Source of the DNA: F1-120-MAGs118 sp013360535
Lineage (GTDB): Bacteria; Planctomycetota; UBA1135; GCA-002686595
NCBI GenBank assembly: GCA_026647215.1
Contig: JAPKHC010000024.1
Span: 1-64,000, forward strand
Length of the DNA stretch: 64,000 bases
Direction: 5' to 3'
The notes under the pieces were generated by a model, which was not told the DNA's origin, ran no database searches, and saw only the letters and a program-made list of their open reading frames with translations. Below, piece by piece: positions 59,587 to 64,000 of the stretch. Within the stretch, counting starts at the first letter, position 1. Every line of letters starts with the position of its first letter. Position numbers and translations under genes: made by a program.

Positions 59587-61011
59587 ATGCGCACCGTCCC
59601 CAACCTGATCGCCGGCTCGGCCACGCTCGGCACGTCGTTCGACGTCGTCCGGGCGCCGTTCGACGGCCGTGAGCTCGCGCAGGTGGCGGTGGCGAGCGAG
59701 GCCGAGGTCGAGCTCGCGATCGAGCGCGCCTTCGCGGCCCGCGCCAGCCTGCGCGACTGGCCGCGGCACGCGCGCGCCGTGGTGCTGCAGCGCACGGCCG
59801 ATGCGTTGCGTCGTCGCGCCGAAGAGCTCGCCCGCCAGCTCGCGCTCGAGGCTGGAAAGCCGCTCACTTTCGCGCGTGCCGAGCTCGCGCGCGCGGCCGT
59901 GACGTTCGAGGTCGCCGCCGGCGAGGCGCGTTCCTTCGGCGGCGACGAGGTGCCGCTCGATCTCGAGCCGCGCGGCGAAGGGCGCCTCGGCTTCACGCTG
60001 CGCGTGCCACGCGGAGTCGTGGCCGCGATCTCGCCCTTCAACTTCCCGCTCAACCTCGTCGCGCACAAGCTCGCGCCCGCGATCGCCGTCGGCGCGCCGG
60101 TGATCCTCAAGCCCGCGCCGCAGAGCCCGCTCTCGGCCTTCGCGCTGGCGGAGATCCTGCTCGAAAGCGGCCTCCCGCCGGCCGCGCTCTCGGTCCTGCA
60201 CTGCCCGCCCGCGACCGCCGAGCGCCTCGTGCTCGACGAGCGCGTCGCCGTGCTCTCCTTCACCGGCAGCGACACCGTCGGCTGGCGCCTGAAGTCGCTC
60301 GCGGGCCGCAAGGCCGTGATCCTCGAGCTCGGTGGCAACGCACCGTGTGTCGTCGACGAGACCGTCGCGTGGGAGCGCGCGCTGCCGACGATCGTGCTCG
60401 GCGCCTTCGCCTACGCCGGACAGGTCTGCGTCAAGGCGCAGCGTATCCTCGTGCATCGCTCCCGCTTCGACGCCTTCCTGCAGGCGTTCGTGAGCGCGAC
60501 CCGCGCGCTCCCCTGCGGCGATCCGCTCGACGAACGCACGGTCGTCGGCCCGTTGATCGAGGAGAAGCACGTCGAGCGTGTGCTCGCGTGGATCGCGCAA
60601 GCGCGCGCCGCCGGAGCCACGCTGCACTGCGGCGGCACGCGCACGGGCCAGCTCGTGCATCCGACCGTGCTCACCGGCGTTCCCGACTCCGCGCACGTCT
60701 CCTGCGACGAAGTCTTCGGCCCCGTCGCCATCGTCGAGCCCTTCGACGACTTCTCCGCCGCGCTAGAGCGCTGCAACGCCTCGCGTTACGGCCTGCAAGC
60801 CGGCCTCTTCACCGCCGATCTCTCGCGCGCGCTGCTCGCCGCCCGCACGCTCGAATTCGGCGGCGTGATCGTCAACGACACCAGCTCCTTCCGCATCGAC
60901 TCGATGCCCTACGGCGGCTCCAAGCACTCCGGCCTCGGCCGCGAAGGCGTGCGCTCCGCCATGGAAGAGCTCACCGAGCCGCGCACGATCGTCCTGCGTC
61001 CCGCGCCCTGA
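59587..61011 (+). CDS. NAD(P)-dependent aldehyde dehydrogenase
   Basis: 474 residues from the ATG at 59587. The Rossmann domain carries AISPFNFPLNLVAHKLAPAI and ILKPAPQSPLSAFALAE; the catalytic Glu is in VILELGGNAPCVV and the nucleophilic Cys in YAGQVCVKAQRILVH (nearby VHRSRF). The C-terminal oligomerisation stretch has DEVFGPVAIVEPF and PYGGSKHSGLGREG. It resembles lactaldehyde/succinate-semialdehyde-type ALDHs; the natural substrate is not clear. It is followed after 38 bases by tRNA-Met. Confidence 0.93.
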   Translation: MRTVPNLIAGSATLGTSFDVVRAPFDGRELAQVAVASEAEVELAIERAFAARASLRDWPRHARAVVLQRTADALRRRAEELARQLALEAGKPLTFARAELARAAVTFEVAAGEARSFGGDEVPLDLEPRGEGRLGFTLRVPRGVVAAISPFNFPLNLVAHKLAPAIAVGAPVILKPAPQSPLSAFALAEILLESGLPPAALSVLHCPPATAERLVLDERVAVLSFTGSDTVGWRLKSLAGRKAVILELGGNAPCVVDETVAWERALPTIVLGAFAYAGQVCVKAQRILVHRSRFDAFLQAFVSATRALPCGDPLDERTVVGPLIEEKHVERVLAWIAQARAAGATLHCGGTRTGQLVHPTVLTGVPDSAHVSCDEVFGPVAIVEPFDDFSAALERCNASRYGLQAGLFTADLSRALLAARTLEFGGVIVNDTSSFRIDSMPYGGSKHSGLGREGVRSAMEELTEPRTIVLRPAP

Positions 61012-61049
61012 TCGCCGCCCGTCCGACTCGCTAGACTCCCGCCCCGCGC

Positions 61050-61123
61050 GGGCCATTAGCTCAGTCGGTTAGAGCTGGCGACTCATAATCGCTTGGTCGC
61101 AGGTTCGAGTCCTGCATGGCCCA
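61050..61123 (+). tRNA. tRNA-Met (CAT), elongator type
   Basis: A 74-base cloverleaf: acceptor GGGCCAT/ATGGCCC, D arm with AGTCGGTTAGAGC, anticodon loop CTCATAA with anticodon CAT (stem GGCGA/TCGCT with one G-T pair), T arm GCAGG-TTCGAGT-CCTGC and discriminator A. The 3' CCA is not encoded. The CTCATAA loop and A at the discriminator fit elongator tRNA-Met; a tRNA-Ile2 with modified C cannot be excluded. Confidence 0.93.
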
Positions 61124-61402
61124 CCCTCAGCCGCGCTGGCGACGATGGGAAGAAGGGCGCCCGTGGCCGCGCGGGCGCGGACACGGGCGCTTGGAGAGTT
61201 TCGTCTAGACGCGGCCGGCGGTCGCGCCGGGTCGGGGGGAGCGGGGAGCACCTCCCTCGAGGGGCCGGCCCCCCTTGTGGTGCTCTCCGGTCCCGACCCG
61301 GGTCGGTCCGCAGGCGGAACCGGCCGGAAGCGAGTCCGGCCGGCGCAGCGAGAGCCGAAAAGCGCGGGCGGCGTTACGCAGAAAATTCCCGAAAGCGCCG
61401 GA
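61124..61402. other. 279-base GC-rich intergenic region with several hairpins
   Basis: No convincing gene. It holds a perfect 9-bp stem CCGGCCGGA-N6-TCCGGCCGG (61320-61343), a 14-base palindrome CCGACCCGGGTCGG (61293-61306), and GAGCACC (61246-61252) pairing with GGTGCTC (61279-61285) around an inner AGGGG-CCGG-CCCCT stem. It lies between tRNA-Met and the stop of the DnaJ gene on the other strand. It could contain an ncRNA or bidirectional terminators. Confidence 0.5.
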
Positions 61403-62404
61403 TCAGCCGGGATGGGGGGCCGCGGAGGGGCTGTGCAGCTCACGCAGGAGCGCCTCCTGGCGGGCATCGAGGTGGGCGGGGAGGTCGAGCTCGACCCGCA
61501 CGTAGGCGTCGCCGTGACCGCCGTGGCCGTCGGCGAGGCCTTGGCCACGCAGGCGCAGGCGGCGGCCGGAGCGGGTGCCGGGTGGGATCGAGACGGTGAC
61601 GGTACCCCGCGCGGTCGGGACGTCGACCTTGGTGCCCAGGTGCGCGTCCCAAGGGGTGAGCGTGACGCGCGCCTCGAGCTCGCCGTCGACGAGGCGCAGG
61701 CGCTCGGAGTTCTCGAGGCGCAGGACGAGGTGCAGGTCGCCGGGCTCGGCGCTGGAGTCGCCGGGTTCGCCGAGGCCACGCAGGCGCAGCACGAGGCCGT
61801 CGCGCACGCCGTCGGGGATGCGCAGGTCGATCTCGCGGCGGCGGTGCACGCGGCCGAGGCCCGCGCAAGCCGGGCAGGTGCGGGTGCCGAGCTGGCCCTC
61901 GCCGCCGCAAGTCGGGCAGTCGGTCACGCCGGGCAGCTCGAAGCGGTGGATGCCGCCCGAGAGCGCGACGTCGAGCGGCAGGTGCAGCTCGGCCTCCACG
62001 TCGGCGCCGCGTGCGCTGCGCGTGCGGCGCGTGCGCGTCCCGAAGTCGTGCGCGTACTCCTCGCCGAACATCGAGCGGAAGAAGTCGGAGAAGCCCTCGC
62101 CGGAGCCGAACAGGTCGCCGAAGTCCGCGCCGGTCGGGCCGCGCGCGCCCGGCGGCGGCTGGAACTCCTGGCCGTGCTCCCAGTGCTGGCCGAAGCGATC
62201 GTACTTGGCGCGCTTCTTGGGGTCGGAGAGCACCTCGTGGGCCTCGTTGATCTGCTTGAAGCGCTCCTCGGCCTTCGCGCGCTCCGGGCCGGGGTGGCGG
62301 TCGGGATGCCACTCGAGCGCGAGCTTGCGGTAGGCCTTCTTGAGCGCGTCGGCGTCGGCGTCCCGCGGGACCCCGAGCACCTCGTAGTAGTCCTGGAACT
62401 TCAT
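61403..62404 (-). CDS. DnaJ/CbpA-like co-chaperone with half a zinc centre
   Basis: 333 residues from the ATG at 62404. The J domain (2-70) has the HPD motif in LALEWHPDRHPGPERAKAEER. A Gly/Phe-rich linker (GDLFGSGEGFSDFFRSMFGE) and the two client-binding beta domains follow. Classical DnaJ has four CxxCxGxG motifs; this has only two (CPTCGGEG and CPACAGLG), enough for one zinc site. It is intermediate between DnaJ and zinc-free CbpA. It would stimulate a DnaK ATPase and hand over clients. No dnaK or grpE is adjacent. Confidence 0.9.
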   Translation of the reverse strand: MKFQDYYEVLGVPRDADADALKKAYRKLALEWHPDRHPGPERAKAEERFKQINEAHEVLSDPKKRAKYDRFGQHWEHGQEFQPPPGARGPTGADFGDLFGSGEGFSDFFRSMFGEEYAHDFGTRTRRTRSARGADVEAELHLPLDVALSGGIHRFELPGVTDCPTCGGEGQLGTRTCPACAGLGRVHRRREIDLRIPDGVRDGLVLRLRGLGEPGDSSAEPGDLHLVLRLENSERLRLVDGELEARVTLTPWDAHLGTKVDVPTARGTVTVSIPPGTRSGRRLRLRGQGLADGHGGHGDAYVRVELDLPAHLDARQEALLRELHSPSAAPHPG

Positions 62405-62534
62405 GGAGTGGGGGAGCGATCTCGGACGCAAAATCTAGGACGCCGACGGCGCTCTCCCAACGCTCCCGAGGCCGCAGGAGCTGCGGAAGTTCGTTCCCGG
62501 TCGGTCGCCGAGCCGTGGCACCGGAGCCGGCGGG

Positions 62535-62568
62535 TTGGCGCCCGGGCCGCGAAGCTGGCATAAGCTTC
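62535..62568 (+). promoter_or_regulatory. Candidate promoter/operator upstream of the DedA-like gene
   Basis: TTGGCG (62535-62540), 17 bases, GCATAA (62558-62563) resembles a weak sigma-70 promoter. It overlaps a perfect inverted repeat GAAGCT-GGCATA-AGCTTC (62551-62568), 38 bases before the ATG. In this GC-rich context the match is suggestive only. Confidence 0.3.
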
Positions 62569-62606
62569 GCCCGACGCGGTCTCTCTCCCCGCGCGATCCC
62601 TACCCG

Positions 62607-63251
62607 ATGGCCGCCCAAGAACCCGCGTCCGCCGCCGCCCCCGCGCCGGCGAAGAAGCCGAACGTCATCAAGCGCCTGTACCTGTGGGTGCTGTCCTGGG
62701 CGGAGACGCCCTACGGCACCCCGGCGCTGTTCGTGATCTCGTTCCTCGAGAGCTCGTTCTTCCCGATCCCGCCGGACGTGCTGCAGATCGCGCTGTCCGT
62801 CGCGCGGCCCAAGCGCGCGTTCTTCTACGCGGCGGTGTCGCTGGTGGGGTCCGTCGCTGGTGGCGTGCTGGGCTGGTACATCGGGCACGCGCTGTGGGAG
62901 TCGCTCTCGGGCTTCTTCTTCGAGTACGTGCCGGGCTTCACGCCCGAGCGCTTCGAGCTGGTGCGCGCGAAGTACGACGAGCACGCCTTCCTCGCCATCT
63001 TCGGCGCCGCCTTCACGCCGATCCCGTACAAGGTCTTCACGATCGCGTCGGGCGCCTGCGCGGTGAGCATCCAGACGCTGGTGTTCGCCTCGATCGTCGG
63101 CCGCGGCGCGCGCTTCTTCCTCGTAGGTTCCGCGATCTTCTTCTTCGGGCCGAAGGTGAAGGAGTGGCTCGAGAAGTACTTCGAGCTCGCGACGATCTTG
63201 TTGGTCGCGCTCGGTGCGGCGGGATTCCTCGCGGTGAAGTACCTGCTGTAG
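62607..63251 (+). CDS. DedA/VTT-family membrane protein (YqaA-like)
   Basis: 214 residues from the ATG at 62607; the upstream frame adds no signal. An Ala/Pro/Lys-rich tail precedes about four to five hydrophobic segments. Signature features are the re-entrant PALFVISFLESSFFPIPPDV, then SVAGGVLGWYIGHALWES and FGAAFTPIPYKVFTIASGAC. VTT/DedA proteins are thought to scramble or move lipids, including undecaprenyl phosphate, and aid proton homeostasis. It ends 31 bases before the cstA-like gene. Confidence 0.9.
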   Translation: MAAQEPASAAAPAPAKKPNVIKRLYLWVLSWAETPYGTPALFVISFLESSFFPIPPDVLQIALSVARPKRAFFYAAVSLVGSVAGGVLGWYIGHALWESLSGFFFEYVPGFTPERFELVRAKYDEHAFLAIFGAAFTPIPYKVFTIASGACAVSIQTLVFASIVGRGARFFLVGSAIFFFGPKVKEWLEKYFELATILLVALGAAGFLAVKYLL

Positions 63252-63282
63252 CGCTGCGCGACGGCGGCTATCTTCGCGCGCG

Positions 63283-64000
63283 ATGACGCTCCCCCTGCTC
63301 GCGCTCGGGTTCCTCGCGCTGCTCGCGGCGGGGTACCACTTCTACGGGAAGTTCGTCGCGCGCAGCCTCGGGCTCGACGACGCGCGCGTCACGCCGGCGC
63401 ACCGGCACGCGGACGGCGTCGACTTCGTGCCGACGAAGCCGTTCTACCTGTTTGCGCAGCATTTTTCGGCCATCGCGGCGGCCGGACCGATCGCGGGGCC
63501 GATCCTCGCCTGCCAGCAGTTCGGCTGGCTGCCGTGCCTCGTATGGATCGGCTTCGGCGTCGTGTTCATCGGCGCCGTGCACGACTTCTCGAGCCTGGTA
63601 GCGAGCCTGCGCCACGAGGGCTCGTCGATCGCCGAGATCGCGCGCGCGCGCCTGGGGACACCGGCGGGGCGTGCGTTCATGGCCTTCATCTGGATCGCGC
63701 TGATCTACGTGATCGTCGCCTTCGCCGACATCACGGCGGGGAGCTTTGTCAGCGGCACGGAAGAGCTCGAGGGCGCGGGCGTCGCGTTCAACGCAGGCGG
63801 GGCCGTCGCCGCGGCGAGCGTGCTCTACCTTGGCCTCGCGCTCGTGATGGGCGTCGTGCAGCGGCTGTTCGCGCCGCCGTTGTGGCTCGTCACGCTGATC
63901 TTCGTGCCCGCGACGTTTGCGCTGTCGTGGCTCGGGACGGAGCTCTCGACGTGGCTCATGTTCGACGCGCGCACATGGGGCCTCGCGATCCTCGCCTATT
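63283..64000 (+). CDS. cstA: CstA-family peptide/pyruvate transporter (partial, runs off the window)
   Basis: The ATG at 63283 opens a frame that continues past the window end; 239 codons are visible. The start LPLLALGFLALLAAGYHFYG, then ADGVDFVPTKPFYLFAQHFS and AIAAAGPIAGPILACQQFGW are hallmarks of CstA (carbon-starvation) transporters. GAVHDFSSLVASLRHEGSS is another conserved block. Six or more hydrophobic helices are already present. CstA-type proteins take up peptides or pyruvate on carbon limitation. A regulatory link cannot be judged because the 3' end is missing. Confidence 0.9.
   Translation, partial: MTLPLLALGFLALLAAGYHFYGKFVARSLGLDDARVTPAHRHADGVDFVPTKPFYLFAQHFSAIAAAGPIAGPILACQQFGWLPCLVWIGFGVVFIGAVHDFSSLVASLRHEGSSIAEIARARLGTPAGRAFMAFIWIALIYVIVAFADITAGSFVSGTEELEGAGVAFNAGGAVAAASVLYLGLALVMGVVQRLFAPPLWLVTLIFVPATFALSWLGTELSTWLMFDARTWGLAILAY

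Overview
This window is about 70% G+C, with strong C/G third positions and long spurious ORFs on opposite strands. The gene content points to a planctomycete (Planctomycetota), probably near the poorly studied 'Poly30-type' lineages. The clues are a TPR + FG-GAP/ASPIC-UnbV pair, two Cys-less sulfatase-fold proteins ending in LGY, CotH/VTC/DUF4956 genes, large exported proteins with carboxypeptidase-regulatory-like domains, and secreted proteins with a C-terminal '(F/L)CV...WYRD...SN...T.TP' module. Taxonomy is inferred from gene families only. Genes are packed tightly: no stretch over 300 bases lacks a gene, and the longest gap is filled by a giant inverted repeat.

Layout. 1-8.6 kb: a truncated ParB/methylase remnant, then a TetR regulator and a tripartite RND efflux operon, each preceded by the same 19-bp operator, then arsR-arsM for arsenic. 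8.6-20 kb: a ClbS/DfsB-like gene and four tandem paralogous exported proteins of about 870 residues. 20-24.8 kb: a cytochrome b561, a phosphatase-cytochrome c fusion, a sulfatase-fold membrane enzyme and a SixA-like phosphatase. 24.8-28.9 kb: a Wzx-type flippase, a GT39-like transferase and two small membrane proteins sharing a repeated motif.

28.9-44.8 kb: twelve minus-strand genes with overlaps or very short gaps, best read as one operon for a cell-surface or exopolysaccharide system. In transcription order they are an FAD oxidoreductase, a VTC-domain protein, DUF4956, a TPR protein, an SGNH hydrolase, a CotH/beta-helix protein, a metallophosphoesterase, two GT4 glycosyltransferases, ASPIC/UnbV, a second TPR protein and a polysaccharide deacetylase. 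The nearby flippase and GT39 gene could serve the same pathway. This is the best candidate for an undescribed system.

45-64 kb: a second sulfatase-fold lipoprotein, small hypothetical genes, secreted proteins, a methyltransferase, outer-membrane phospholipase A, an M20 peptidase, a TlpA-like protein with a CxxA active site, then a 197-nt perfect palindrome whose arms begin at the stop codons of two convergent genes and one of which carries six 12-nt repeats. After that come a GNAT acetyltransferase, a MORN lipoprotein, an M14 carboxypeptidase, an aldehyde dehydrogenase, tRNA-Met, a DnaJ-like chaperone with half a zinc centre, a DedA-type membrane protein and the start of a CstA transporter that runs off the window.
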